Assembly (NCBI GenBank): GCA_010909165.1
Contig: VJWM01000106.1
Span: forward strand, 930,001 to 994,000
Direction: 5' to 3'
DNA length: 64,000 nucleotides
DNA from: Anthoceros angustus
Lineage: Eukaryota > Streptophyta > Anthocerotopsida > Anthocerotales > Anthocerotaceae
How positions within the stretch are numbered: the stretch's first letter is position 1; the number at the start of each line of letters is the position of its first letter. This document shows, one piece after another, positions 45,300 through 57,768 of this stretch. A model generated the notes under the pieces. The model was not told the origin of the DNA and did no database searches. It worked only from the letters and a program-made list of their open reading frames with translations. The position numbers and the translations under genes are program-made.

Positions 45300-47880
45300 G
45301 GACCTCCACTTCTTCCACGTCGTCCGGGTTCACCGTCTCCCGTTCTCGTCTTTGCCTCGCTGCGTCCAAACCCCTCGTCCTCCTCGGGATCGTCCTCTCG
45401 CATCCCCATTCTGAAGAGCTCGTCGGTGTGGGCGGTTACTTCCCGGTCCCCCCTCTTCATCTTTCAGGACCCTCTTCTTCCTTCCTTGCCCGTTCTTGTT
45501 TACTCGAAAACAATCAACCTCCTCGCGCCAAAGGCATCCTGTAGTCCATCTCCTCCTCGGACCGGATCTTGGCGAAAGTAGTCTTGTCTTCCCTTTCATC
45601 ATCCTCATCGTGAGGTGTACCTCGGTGGTGCTCACGGTTTCCCCACGGTGTCCTTGCTCGGTGAGCCCTTCCTCGACCCGGTCCCAATCCGGGAGTGAAT
45701 CTCCTTCCTTCCAAAGTGTAGCTTTATGCAGGCAACGAGCCACAACGTCCCAGCAACACCTCATAATGGTCGGCGGTTTGATCACAACAATGTATAGGGG
45801 CTCCATGGTGGCTTGGACTCGGTTAACTCCCCCTCTTCTTGACATATCCGCCATTCGAGTCTTTGGTTGAGGTTGAAGGATGTGAAAGCCCAATCTTGCG
45901 GTGGCTTTGATGAGGTTGACTCGGACCCGTGTCCAGTGTTCTTGATACACACCCGCTTTCACTGGCGCCACGGCGGTGGTATGGACACCACTACCCTTAC
46001 CTCCATTCTTGTCCTTCACTCAAGGGGTTTTGGGTTGTGTCTCCACGGCCCGGACTTCTTGCCGATATTTGGTTGTCTTTTAACAAGGACCTCGGTGTTC
46101 TGTTGATTCATCATCGGTCGCCACATTAAAGGCGGGGTGGCTCCTTCTGCTGCGTCCGCCTCATCCTCCTCTCCCGGATCACGTGGTGGACACTCGTCGC
46201 GGATCTCTTCCTGCAACATCTCGGTCACCTCGGGACATCCGGTGGGCGAGGTCGCGGGGTTCCTTCTCCCAACGTTGGAGAACTTCCTTGAGTAATCCCT
46301 CCGCGAGGCTGCCAGCCCTCCTTCCTTATTTGGATTGCTCTTTGGTGCCTTCCTTCCGTGGCGTTCTTCATTTTCTTCTTCTTGCGCCTCCTCTCCTTCG
46401 CTCCTTCCGGCCTTGACACCTCAAGGTACCTCCAGATCCCTTCTCCTCCCCACACCACTTGTTCTTTTCCATCCTCACGCCTCTTCCCACTCCATGTGCA
46501 TCTTCAATTTGTAGCGCGGCCTTAGGAGGTGGCGTTGGTGGTCGGTTCTCCCGGTGTGGTGGCGTCCTTGTCTTGAGGGTTGGGACATAGCGTCTTGCAC
46601 CGCCATGTGCACCGCTTGCGATCCCCACCTGCTCAAGTCCCATTACCTTTGTTGGGATATGTGCGGAGCGTTGGAGTAATGGCGGGGATTCCCACAGTTC
46701 CAGAGAGACCATGAGGATACGAAGGGCTCCCATGCGGTTGCATCGGAGTTGTATGGATGGACCTCCGGTTGGCGGATACATGGTTTTGGGATATCGCGGC
46801 CCGGAGGCTTCATGCACATAGGCATCCTCTTCCTCGGCTCCTCCTCCTCGTAGTCCACTTGATGCGGAGGCGGGTTGGACTTTGGTGGCACACGGCACAC
46901 ACGAGATGGGTTCGACGTGGTGGTGTTTTCCGCGCTCGGTCCTTCACTTGGTTGATCGTCCTCCTACTCTCTTTATCACTTTCCAGTCCTCCCTCGGGCT
47001 ACCTCCTTTCAGGGAGTCGGGTCAGTGGAACCTCGGACGGTCTTGGTGTCACCACCTCCTTCTTACCTACCAGGGGCTTTTTCTTCTTCTTGAGGATACT
47101 CTTCTTCGCTAGAGACCTCGTCTCTTCTTGAGTCCTGCTCCTCCTCAGACACCTCGGTCTTCCTCCTCCTCAGACTCTTCCTCCTCGAGTCACCCCGTTT
47201 CTTCTTCTTCTTCTTGCCTCCTTGGCGCTTTATCCTCGATGTAGCGATTCCTCGTAGTTTCCGCGACCGCCTTGCCACGTCCTTCTCGGCCGCGCGTGTT
47301 TAGCCATTGGCTTAGGTAAGCCCGCGAACCGTACACTTGCATCGTGGTATGGGTTGGATGCGATCTCGGCCCGGGGCAGAATCGATGTCTGATCCCAACT
47401 TCTCCTTCTTCCCTCGCTTGATTTTCCAACTTTGATAATACATACCCCTCTGGTCAATCCCGAAACCGTTCTAGAAGGCATTTTCAAAGCGAAGGGCGGG
47501 TGGGGCATTCTCGGTGGGTACTTTCTCGATACCATTGAGCGCTCGGAGAACCCCTTGGAAAATTTGGATGGTGCATCGACTCCTCTCCATTGAAGTTGGC
47601 TTTGGACGAAATCCTCCACAAAGGTCTCGCATCCCTCTCCTTCTTCCCTCCAATAGAGATCGCTTGTTTGGTCGACGTTGTTGCCATCGTGGAGCGTTTG
47701 GCGCTCCCTTCTTCCGTTGGCGTGGTGCTACTTCTTCCTCACGATCGACAAGTCCCTCGCGCTCTCGTGGGTGGTGTCTCTCGCCTCGGCTCTCGTCTTT
47801 CACGTGCTGCGCTCGGGCCTCTGGCGTCCTGGCGTCGCTCTCTTAGCTTACCTTCTCTCACGCCTCTACGCTTCTGCGGC
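45300..47880 (-). pseudogene. Gag and protease region of element D
   Basis: Minus-strand frames are short and broken (47619-47230, 46898-46368, 46019-45330). A Lys/Glu-rich linker (RRKTEVSEEEQDSRRDEVSS, near 47150) matches the kind of linker in element B gag. Protease residues are not clearly identified. The call rests on position between primer site and reverse transcriptase. Confidence 0.5.
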
Positions 47881-47888
47881 ATTTCATT

Positions 47889-47901
47889 CCCAGCGGCGCC
47901 A
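47889..47901 (-). other. Primer-binding site of element D
   Basis: Minus-strand TGGCGCCGCTGGG, four bases after the LTR end. It shares TGGCGCCG with element B and with Athila-type tRNA-Asp sites; the rest is imperfect. Confidence 0.6.
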
Positions 47902-47905
47902 AAAA

Positions 47906-50900
47906 TGTGGCGACTTTCGATGGGCGGTAGGCGCACAATCCGTGTCGTTGTAGGAAGAGTCCGTTCCAAATGATAGCTCCGTTTCGCGTTTGGATTCTCA
48001 CCTTTCTTGGTCCACTTCACCCGCTCAATCTTCGTTTACACTATTTACGCGTTCACGAGCAGTGTGGCCAAGCGTTTAAGGACCCGTTTGCGTCGCGTTC
48101 GTTCACTCGTTTCTTGATCCGTTCCTCTCTCCTCTCTACACTATCAACCTTAGAAAAGGCGAGTCTACCGGTCGGACCTCCTCGTTGCTCATGGGCCTCT
48201 CGTCCGGCTCTACACACCCTCCGGAGTTCCTCCGGCTCACCGTTCGGTCCTCGGCGTTGGACGCTCTCGACGAACGGGTCCTCGGTCGTCCTTCCTGCAC
48301 ACACCACCAGCGTTAAGTCCGTCACGGGACCTTGATCAATCTCCCGGGAGTCGTCGTGCACCTTTCGGTGACTCGGGACTCACGTTAGAAGACTCAGTGC
48401 AGAGCGGCATCAACACCAAGAAAGATGCTTTACTAGGCCTCGGCCCTCTTATCTGCGCCCAAGGTGGCGTCTTTATTACACCCCTATTACGGTGATGGCC
48501 ATTTCGGTATACCTAATCGACGCCTACCATCCTATTTCCTCCCCTATCTCCTTCGGGTGTGGGGAAGGTCTGGCCTCGGGATGGGTGGTCAATCCCGTCA
48601 CAGCGGTTGTGGCGCACAATCGGATGATCCGTGAGGCGGGCCCCTCCTCTCCGGAATCACATCGGGTTGGGCTCCGGCGGTCGACAACCGCCCGTTACCA
48701 CGTCATCCTCCCTGGCCTCCCACAGGTCCCTTCGCGGTGGGGCCCGCTATCTGCTCCCCTAAGCGTAAGTCGAAGGGGCTCCTCCCTTCTTGCCCGGTGA
48801 CCTCGAGGTCTGTCTCGACTCACGAACCCCAGTCGGCTTCTGAGTCGGGCTAGGTCGACCTTGTCTCGGACCTCGGTCCGGACTTCTCGGTCGGACCTCG
48901 GTCGACTTATTGAGTCCGGACCTCGGTCGGTCTCCTTGAGTCCGGACCTCAGTCAGACTCGCCCCGGGTTTCCTCCTCACGGGACTCCTCCGTGGCTCTC
49001 CCTCGAGTCCTTCCGTTCCCGATCGCCCGACTCCCTCGTTGGCCCCTCCTTCCATGGTGAGGTGCGGGGTGCTTACCTCGCCACATCGCGCTCCTCGTTC
49101 GCTCCTCCGGTGCTCCTCTCACGCTCCCGTCGTCCAAGCGCCCCCAAGGTCCCGTGGCCACTATCCCGGGGCCTTCTTCCCTCGCCTTCCTTGGACCCGT
49201 CGAGTCCTCTGAGGGTGACGTGGTGCCTCCGCGCCTTGAGGGCTCGGCGTGGTAATAGGCAAAGTCGGATCGACTTGTTGGTGCCTCTTCCACGTGTGCG
49301 GGCTACTCCTCGCCATAAGGTGCTCCGTTTGTGTTATTGCCCTGCTCTCTCCTGCGGGCTTGGGCAGCCGGGCGAGACTCCAAGCGGCCTCGGTCACCTC
49401 CCCTGCTGCTGCTCACACTCCTCCTCCCTTTGTCTTAGCCCGCCCGGCGCCATGGGCCCGCCTTTCTCCGGTGGACCGCTTCTTCCTCCTCTAGCGCTCT
49501 CCTCCTCCGTTTACGGCATCGCCACCTCCCTCTCCAATCGGTGGTATATCCATCAGGCCCCGGACTTCCTCCGGTTCCTTCTGCACGGCAGCGTCCAACT
49601 CCTTGGATAGTCGCGATTTTCCTCCGTCTTGGGGGGCACTCTATTTCGTGCTCAGTCGTGGATTCTCGTTGAGAATCACTGCTGCTCGCGCATCTTGGGT
49701 TGTAGCTCCAGCGTGTCCTTGCCCTCCTCCACATGGCCTCGAGCACCGCACTCCGCCAAAGGTGCCCGGCATGGGAGTGTTGTTCGCCTGGCTGCTCGCC
49801 GCCAGCTTGCCAACCGCCGGGCAGACTCCTTGAAGCCACCAAAGCGGCCTCCGACACCTCCTGCAGCCTTTGCCGCCTCAACGCGCCTCCTCCCTTTGTC
49901 AGAGCTCGCCCAATCGACCGCCATGGAGCCCAGCCCCTTCCGCCTCTCCGTAATCGGATAAGGAGCACTGCCTCCTCTAGCGCCTCCTCCTCCGCTTACC
50001 CTGCACCAAGGTCCGCCACCTCCTCTCCAATCGGATGGTATATCCATCCGACCGCTTCTTCCGCCTTCGCACTGGCAACGCCCAACCTCGATAGTCGCCG
50101 ATTTTCCTCCGTCTTCGACGGAGCTGGAGGCACTCTATTTCGTGCTCAGTCGTGGATTCTCCGTTGAGAATCACTGCTGCTCGCGCATCTTGGGTTGTAG
50201 CTCCAGCGTGTCCTTGCCTCCTCCACATGGCCTCGGGCACGGTACTCCGTCGCCAAAGGTGCTCGGCGGTGGGAGTGTTGTTATTCGGCTCGTCTCGTCG
50301 CCCGGGCTTGCCAGCCGGCGAGACTCCTTGAAGCCACCGGCCTCAGGCACCTCCTGCGGCCTTTGCTGCTCATAACTCCTCCTCCCTTTGTCTGTAGCTC
50401 GTGGCCCGGTAGCCATGGAGCCCGGCTCCCGTCTCCGTAATCGGATAAGGGCATTGTTCCTCCTCTAGCGCTCTCCTCCTCCGTTTACCGTGCAGAAGGT
50501 CCGCCACCTCCTCTCCAATCGGTGGTATATCCATCAGGCCCACAGCTTCTTCCGGTTCCTTACGCGGCAGCGTCCAACTCCTTGGATAGTCATTTTCCTC
50601 CGTCTTGAGGCCGGGAAAGGCACTCTATTTCGTGCTCAGTCGTGGATTCTCCGTTGAGAATCACTGCGCTCAAGCGCATCTTGGGTTGTAGCTCCAGCGT
50701 GTCCTTGCATCCTCCATCTGCTGCCTCTCCTCTACTTCCTGCGGTACTCGGAGATCTCCTATCTCCCAGTGCTGGCCTCCATCTCCCCTTGGAGTTACCC
50801 ACCTGCTCCATCTGGCCTTGGCCTTGTGGTGCCTCGACTCCCTCCACGGTTCGATCCGTCGGTAGTGGTGATCCCGATCGACCTTTGCGGCTTCCGCCTC

Positions 50901-53278
50901 CGGCCGCCTTCACCCCTCGCCCGCTTGGTGTAGTCTGGCCGCCGCCTCGGCCAAGTCGCGGGCGTTCTCCGCCGTCGTCGTTCCTCCTCACCCTTCTTCC
51001 CTCGCCTCCTTGAGCTCCTTTCCGCCTCTTTCTCACAGGGCTTGGAGGGTGAAGAGCCTTAGTGCAGTCTCTTTGAACCGCTCGGGCCTCGCTCCGCCCG
51101 TCGTTTTCCTTCCTCGATCCGGCGAGGGACTCGCCTTTTCCTTTGCCTCTGGGCGCCTTCACTTGCTCTTGGGTTCCACCATCCTCCTCAGTGGCCTCCA
51201 CTTCACAGGCCTTCTCTGCATGCCACAGGCCCCAACATACCGTCCATGACGGTAGCTAAGACCCGCCGTGTCTCCTCCACGGCCCAGGAGATGCCACAAA
51301 GTCCTTGGTGGGCGCGGGCATCTCTGGTCCGTCAGGACCTCCATACCAGATCGGAGTCGGGGGGTTCTCACCTAATGTCGGGACCCTCAAGTCACAGGTC
51401 GTGGTCAGGGACCTCACCCTCCTTGGCCCTCTTGGCCTCTAACTCCTTTGTGCCCTCTTTCTCACAGGGCTTGGAGGGTGAAGGAGTCAGGCCCTTTGCC
51501 CTCTCCTGTTGGAGGCAGGGGCCGGCTCGGGTGGGGCTGCCCGGTGACCTCCGCTCCTTGGGCGGCATCCGCCTCCTTCGCCTCTTGACTTCTTGCCACT
51601 CGTGGGCGGGGTAAATGCACCTTCGAGGTCTTTGCGTTGGTGGCGGCACCGTCTTCCGCCTCTTGACTCCAGAGAGTTTGTCGGGGTTCGGCCGTCGTGG
51701 TTGTTGGCTTTGTCCGTGTCTTGGGCCGCGCCCTTCCTGCGGACTTCCTCCTGTCTTGGCTCGGGAGGGCACCAAAGGAGGAAGGGGAATCTCCTCCCAA
51801 ACTTCCCTAGGTGGCGGTAGTTCAGCGTATGGAGTCGGGAATGCCTTCGATCGTCTTCCTCCGGACCCTCTTGCTTGGTTGGCGGACCTCTGCCCCCTTC
51901 TCCCTCCACCTCCATTGGCGGTAACCCTTCTTGAGGGCTCGTTCCTCCTCACCCTTCTTGAGGAGGTCCGTGCCCCATACATGGATCAAAGGCGTCGTGA
52001 GGAGGTGGCTTCTCACACCTCGGTTTGCTCCGCCGATCCTTGGTGAATTATCTTCCCCAATCTGCGCTTGCCTTTCGGGTCGTGGAGGAAGACCAGAGTT
52101 ATCACCAAGGTGATCCACCTTGGTCGGCATGTTCGATGGACGATTATCGCCTTGCTTACCCTCTTGTCCGGGAGCTCGGCATACCATCCGTTCGAGGATC
52201 GTGTCCACAGGCGTGGGAGGGCCGCCTTAACCGCTTACCTTCCCTTTACCTTGAGGGCTCGGCACCACCTCCTACCTCCTCCCAGGCGGCGATAGGCGCC
52301 TCGGGACTTCCACCGTCCATCTTTTGGGTCCTCCCGGTTCTGAGCGGACCTCCTTCCTTGCCACTTGACATCTTGGCGTATTCCGGACCATGGTAGATCA
52401 TAGGTCGGGCACAGAAGATGTCCAGGTGCCACTCCTCGACCAGTCCCTCCGCCTCCTCGAGCCATGGACCAAAGTCAGGGTAGCGTCTGGTCACAATGTT
52501 GCGCTCCTCCAGGGGCCACGGCACCCACTCCTCCGACGCTTTCTTGGGTGCCATCGCCGTCGTGCTGCTTGTGCCTTGCTCCTGGAATTTGAGGCGTCGC
52601 GGCTGCGCTCCTCTCCTCCGTTGCGTTAGCTCCTTCCTCCGTGAAATCAAGCGGCGCGTGGGGACACCTTGGCGCAAGAAGAGACTCCGCCAAAGAGCCG
52701 GATGTCGGAGGGCGAGCGAGCGCGAGAATCGGCGCAAAGAGGTTTGGGAGAATGACTTCCCCGCTCTTTCTTGAAATGTAACCGGGAAGGCGGCTCTTGT
52801 CCATAGCTTGAGTGCATGGCTTACTTTGTCCCTACGCTGTTGCTTACTCTAGCCTTACGCCGCCGCGTACTCTAGCCTTACGCACCGGGCGTGAATACCA
52901 CCCTGCGCCCTGGCGAGCTCTGTCCCCGCATGCTCGTCCTCCTCGGGGCCGTCCACGTGGCGCCGCCTAGTCATCCTCGACTCAATTCAAAGTTGCTTTC
53001 CCGTACTTATCTGTTGACCGGAGTGGGGTCCGGACTTACCAGCGTACTCGAAGGGGGCTTCTCGGGACTTGCTCCGGTGTAGTCCGGGTTTCCATAGTGG
53101 TACGGGTCCGTTGCTTACTCCGAGTGGTCCGTTGCTTAGTCCGTGGTCGTTGCTTACTCAGTCCGTCCGCGCCATCCGTGCTTATTCCTCCTTTTCCGCC
53201 TTATTTTACTATTCCAACCTACAAAAAACAAAACCCCACTTATTTCCTAACCCCCCCAAGGGAAGTCCGTAGCCCACA
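47906..53278 (-). repeat. 5' LTR of element D
   Basis: 5373 bases. It carries the LTR-internal frame starting MAPKKASEEWVPWPLEERN (about 52560 down), then RYPDFGPWLEEAEGL, KVDHLGDN and IHVWGTDLLKKGEEERALKK blocks, all broken by indels. A C+T-rich plus strand gives long antisense frames that are not meaningful. Confidence 0.87.
49655..50638 (-). repeat. About 490-bp tandem duplication in the element D 5' LTR
   Basis: The landmark GTCGTGGATTCTC recurs at 49655, 50149 and 50639 (periods 494 and 490) and each copy is followed by similar sequence. The 3' LTR has the landmark once, at 40321. The two extra units (about 984 bases) account for most of the 1175-base difference between the LTRs. Confidence 0.85.
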
Positions 53279-53640
53279 CTTACGTTAAAACATGGTGGAA
53301 GTTTACATCTGGTGAGGATTTTGTCGAGTGAAGGTATAGCTCAACAACTTCTGATTGTCTACACTCCTCAACAAAATGGCGTGGCCGAGAACAAGAATCT
53401 CGCCCAAGAGATCACGGGTTGCTTATTGGTACAAGCTAAGTTATCTAAGGCTTATTGGGCGGCCCTCCTAACAACCTATCTCATGAATCGATTGCCTACA
53501 TCGGTTCAAGGTATGACTCCATATGAAGCATTCATTGGCAAGAAGCCTTCTATTGACCACCTTGAATTTTTGGATCCCATATGTTTTTATTCCCAAAGCA
53601 TTGCGTAAGTTGGATCCCAAAGCGAAAATACACTTTCATT
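53279..53640 (+). pseudogene. Integrase of element C, second part
   Basis: Resumes where element D ends. EGIAQQLLIVYTPQQNGVAE holds the copia YTPQQNGVAE signature with the catalytic Glu, followed by LTTYLMNRLPTSVQGMTPYE. Frame 53312-53608 is open for 98 codons. Confidence 0.9.
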
Positions 53641-54079
53641 GGCTACAAGGTATCAAAGGGTACAAATTGTTCAACCCTTCTACAAGGCAACTTTTATCGA
53701 GTGTTACTTTTCATGAGTCTTACCTCTTTTCCCCAGTGGGAGCGATAGGCTTGGTCCTCCTCTTGATGAGACCATTGACCCTTCTTATTTTGATGATCGA
53801 TTATTTCACTCCATTTCCCATTCCGCTTCTCGTGTTCCTTTAGTTGAACCTATTATGCGAGGAGGAGGAGTTAGCATCTATTCCACAACCAGGCCTTTTG
53901 ATGTTGACATCAGCGGGCGCGACACTCATGATGATGAGTTTGATGACCCTCCGGAGGATGACATTGTGGAGCCAGCAGATCCTCGTTGATCCCGCTCCTG
54001 GATGATGCACACAAAGGTACAACCTTAGATCCCGACCTACTATCTCAGTCCTGCAGTTGGAAGGAACCTCCTTTAGGAT

Positions 54080-54990
54080 ACCTAGCTGTTTTGATGATCC
54101 TATACCCCTATATCACTTTATTCTCAAGCTGTCTACAAGGCAACTATAGACCCGGAAGAACCTCTTACCTTAAAACAAGCTTTCTCTTCTCCGAAAAGAC
54201 TTATGGAAGGTAGTCAGATTCGAATATAATTCCCTAGTTAATAACTCTACATGGGAATTGGTCAAACCACCTAGGGGTAGGAAGATAGTAACCAGCAAAT
54301 GGGTATTCAAAATTAAAAGAAAAGGAGATGGTTCTATAGAAAGGTATAAGGCACGTCTAGTAGAGGTTTTACACAAATTCTGGTCTAGATTACATACCTT
54401 GGGCCACTTATGCCCCATAGCCAAATTTGCCACACTTGAATGATATTTGCCTTATGTGCCCAACATGATCTTGAACTCCACATGATGGATGTTAAGACAT
54501 ATTTGTATGGCGCTGCAAGAGGAAATATACATGAGACAACCCGAGGTTCTGTCAAAGGCAAGAAGATTGGGTATGCCGACTCATCAAAGGTTTGTATGGC
54601 CTTAAGCGGTCAGCAAGAATTGGAATTTAACCATACATGTACAACTTATTGGGAGAGGATTTAAGCAAAGCCGGTGATGCTTGTATGTACATCCTAATAT
54701 CCGCAATGATATATTTTATCTTCTACTTTATGTTGATGATGTTTTTATGGCAACAAACTCCCTCACTCTCCTAGCGAAACTAAAGCATGGCTTAGGACTC
54801 TATTTGAGATGTCCGATCTAGGAGAAATGACATATGCACTTGGTGTTAATATTATACGAAATAGAGGTAATAAGACTCTAAGTATAGTTCAAACCAAGTA
54901 TATTAAGGAGAGTTTAGCTAAATTTGGACTTGAGGATGCAAAGCTGCACCCACACCTTTTGCAAGTGGTGTTAGCTTACCTCGAGATATG
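54080..54990 (+). pseudogene. Reverse transcriptase of element C
   Basis: NSTWELVKPPRGRKIVTSKW (about 54240-54305) and the FKIKRKGDGSIERYKARLV block open the domain; LHMMDVKTYLYG follows at about 54475; YVDD is at 54729-54740 with both catalytic Asp; LGVNIIRNRGNKTLSI lies at about 54840. Multiple shifts break it. Confidence 0.88.
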
Positions 54991-55690
54991 AGTCCCAAAA
55001 CAATGAAGAAAAGCTAGAAATGTCGTTCCATACCGACATCTTTGTTGGCACTCTAATATATTTATGCAATTTACGAGACCGGATATATCTTTTGAAGTCG
55101 TTCACGCTCACAATTCTTGGAGAACCACGGGCGTGAGCCTTTGGATGTCTGTTAAGCGTATATTCGAGATACCTTAAAGGCACTATGTACAGGATCGATG
55201 TTCAAGCATACACCAGCTATCAACACATTAACTCTAACGGCATATCTTGATGACTATCTTTGGTGACCCGACACACGAAAATCATGTCGGTATGTATTAC
55301 TCTTAGGAGGAGCACCAATATCCTGGTCAAGTAAGAAACAACCTACTATAGCTTTGTCAATCTGATGCAGGTACTAACCTCGGTTCTAAAGACATAGTGT
55401 GGTCCGAGTTAGTTTTGAGTGAACTTCACCATCCTCAACTTAAGCCTACATCTTTGTTTAGTGATAGCCGGTGCCATTGCACTTGCACGAAATCTTTTCA
55501 TTCTAGAACTAAACATATAGCTGTTGAGTATCACTACATAAGGGAAAAGTTAGAAGATCAAACCATAAATATTAGTTATGTTCAAACTTTAGACAATGCT
55601 TGATTTATTAACAAAGTCATTGGGAATTGAGTTACATAGGAAACACATGAAATGTTTGGGTATAATGGACACACTGTCCAAACCTTTAAC
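54991..55690 (+). pseudogene. RNase H of element C
   Basis: Diverged copia RNase H pieces: SRTKHIAVEYHYIREKLED (about 55502-55558) and an LTKSLG/LHRKHM-like end before 55660. Upstream parts are very degraded. Confidence 0.65.
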
Positions 55691-57359
55691 CTAATACTCA
55701 CCCTAGCAGCCTTAGGGCCGATTTAAGATAACCTTAAAATCTTAGCCCAAAAATTATTGTCTTACTATTTTCTGAACATTTTCTTCTTCTATCTCAAAAT
55801 AGCTTAGGTCATCCTGCCTTCCTCTTCATAGACGGCCAACATAGAACCTGGAATATTTATATTAAAAATAAAAATAATATTTAAGCAGTATTTATGTGAT
55901 TAAAACAATAAATTCCCTTAGCACCAAAGGCACCTACGGAAAATATGTTTGATATGTCCTGGAAATTCCTCACATGGGAGACTTGCTATTTTTATCATGT
56001 GGATGGTAGTTTCCTCACATATATAGGAGTCCGGACATCTCCTTTTCACTTAAACCTAAGGTGAGTATGTATACTTTATTTTCCTGGTCACCTTTTGGTA
56101 GAATTCACTTATAATAGCCCATGTTTTTGTCTTTAATACACTTAGGAAACAAAATGTGTTTACGCATCAAGCGCAGAAAATTTATGCTAGGTTATTCGAT
56201 CCTAAAACTCATATAGAAATTAGGATGCTTAAAATCTTGGATAACCCTTATTTAATATATTGCACCTTTCTTTTTCGCCCTTCCTTGTCATATCCTCCCC
56301 ATGCCGTCTCCACCCATGCAAGCGTCACACACAAGTGTCGCCTCTTATCCATCAAGTTAGCATCCTTGTAATCCACTTGTGTCATAGCTTCTTCTTAGAA
56401 GCATAAGATGGGCGCAATCTTTCCTACAAACACTTTTGGCGGTGGGCATTTGCGGAGCATCATTCATTGAGGAGGGCACGTCCTCATCACCTAGGCTGCT
56501 TCCTCCCCTTTGGTGAGCACATCCGGAATTGCTTCACAAATGAAGACATGGCGGAAATGAAGACATGGCGAAATGAAGACGCAATCTTACACTTGGACTT
56601 GGGCTTTCCCTCTTACGGAGCGCGTCCCTGTGGGATCCTTAGGCATCTGGTTCGCTTCATCCTCCGAGGATGAGGTCGGATCAATGACAAATGCGGAGAT
56701 TTCTTTACGAAAGGTGCAGGAAGGACGAGGTCTGGAGGCGAGACTCTTCATCACCAGCGAGGACACGATCGATGCATCGGTGTAGGCGCCTCCTCCTTTT
56801 GTTTGGGCGCCCAGCGCCGTGGCGTCCTTGCTGCAAGGGCGCGACAGATTGGCCGGGAAGGCGCCCGGCCTCTGGCCAGCGCGGCCGGCGGAGAGGGCCG
56901 GGGCTCGGGACAGGCGCGATGGCGCCCCGTGGCGCCTCCTCCGTGGTGGATTGCGCGCCTTCTGCGGTAGCCACCCCTCCGCCATCGCCATCACCGCATG
57001 TACCAACCACCAAGTTGTCGGGATCGCGTTTGTGAAGTTTGAGGAAGAAGGGTATTATCCATTATCCTTTTGATTTTCCTTTTCGGAAATTAGGATTTTC
57101 TGGATTTTCCTCTATATATAAATCCGCTTAAATACTTTTAATTAGTTTTAATTCCACCTATTCTTGAAGTTGGGTTATTAGTTTCTCATCTCGTTCTCCT
57201 TAAGTGGGAGTTATTTTAATAGTGATTATTACTTTCAGTTTTACCTTAAGTTTTACTTTATGCCTTTAAGTAAAGTTTAGTTAGGGACTAGTTTTACTAG
57301 ACTAGTTTTCCTAGACCTCTTTTGGTCGAAAATCACCCCTAGTTCATAGTGAGTGGGAG
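55691..57359 (+). other. Long 3' non-coding region of element C
   Basis: About 1.7 kb between the RNase H end and the 3' LTR, far longer than usual for copia. It is AT-rich to 56400, with a GC-rich island at about 56780-57000 (short frames on both strands, no domain recognised), then AT-rich again to the purine tract. It may contain a further insertion, but no terminal repeats are seen. Confidence 0.45.
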
Positions 57360-57584
57360 TGATAAAAATAGCTTACTATTAGGGCACTCTTCACTAGGGC
57401 ACCTAGGACTTAATAATTAATTTAGTCCTTAGGGCTCTAGGTAGTTTCTTTTAGTAGTTATTTAATTGGTTAGTTGTTACAACCACTTATTGGTTACAAC
57501 TACCTTGCCTACATAAAGGCATGTACTTTCTATTATGAATGTAATGCAACACATATTGCTTGAGCTTGTGTATGATTCTCATCA
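57360..57584 (+). repeat. 3' LTR of element C
   Basis: 225 bases, nearly identical to 35781-36001. The purine tract GAGTGGGAG precedes it. Confidence 0.92.
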
Positions 57585-57768
57585 GACTCATGAGCTCGCC
57601 AATTCTTGGTCATCCAAACTTCAGTAAGTCGTTCGTACTTTACACTGATTGGAGCAAGTACGGCATAGGGGCAGTCTTGGCGTAGATCAATGACAAGGAA
57701 GAGGAACATGTCATTGCCTATGCCAGTTAGAGCAACAACCAGGCGGAGTCCAACTATTCTGCCTATAA
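57585..57768 (+). pseudogene. RNase H of element A, first part
   Basis: Reads SSPILGHPNFSKSFVLYTDWSKYGIGAVLA and then QAESNYSAY. This is the Ty3 RNase H start with the first catalytic Asp (TDWS). It continues the element A frame from 35780 and stops at the element E insertion at 57769. Confidence 0.85.

Larger units (their letters stand above)
38554..53278 (-). mobile_element. Element D: Ty3/gypsy retrotransposon with giant LTRs
   Basis: On the minus strand: 5' LTR 53278-47906 (5373 bases, TGTGGGCTAC to CGCCACA), primer site TGGCGCCGCTGGG at 47901-47889, internal region 47905-42752 with gag, protease, reverse transcriptase and integrase remnants, purine tract at 42765-42752, 3' LTR 42751-38554 (4198 bases). 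It lies inside the copia integrase. Flanking target bases are ACCTT and CTTAC, sharing only CTT, so the duplication is blurred. A solo LTR of the same family is at 13481-18654. Total about 14.7 kb. Confidence 0.87.
35781..57584 (+). mobile_element. Element C: Ty1/copia retrotransposon, interrupted by element D
   Basis: Short LTRs (35781-36001 and 57360-57584) begin TGATAAA and end TCTCATCA. TGGTATCAC, the initiator-Met tRNA primer site of copia elements, follows at 36002. GAGTGGGAG precedes the 3' LTR. The domain order is gag, protease, integrase, reverse transcriptase, RNase H, which identifies copia. Element D splits the integrase at 38554-53278. Flanks share GAC, but a full 5-base duplication is not clear. 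It lies in element A, which reads through in frame when C is skipped. C is frame-broken. Confidence 0.9.

Noticed and set aside
38549-53283. Perfect target duplication for element D
   Set aside because: Flanks ACCTT and CTTAC share only CTT; LTR ends or the target have changed, so no duplication is claimed.
56587-57006. 139-codon minus frame and overlapping plus frames in the GC island
   Set aside because: Several frames are open on both strands because of composition; no domain or conserved motif.
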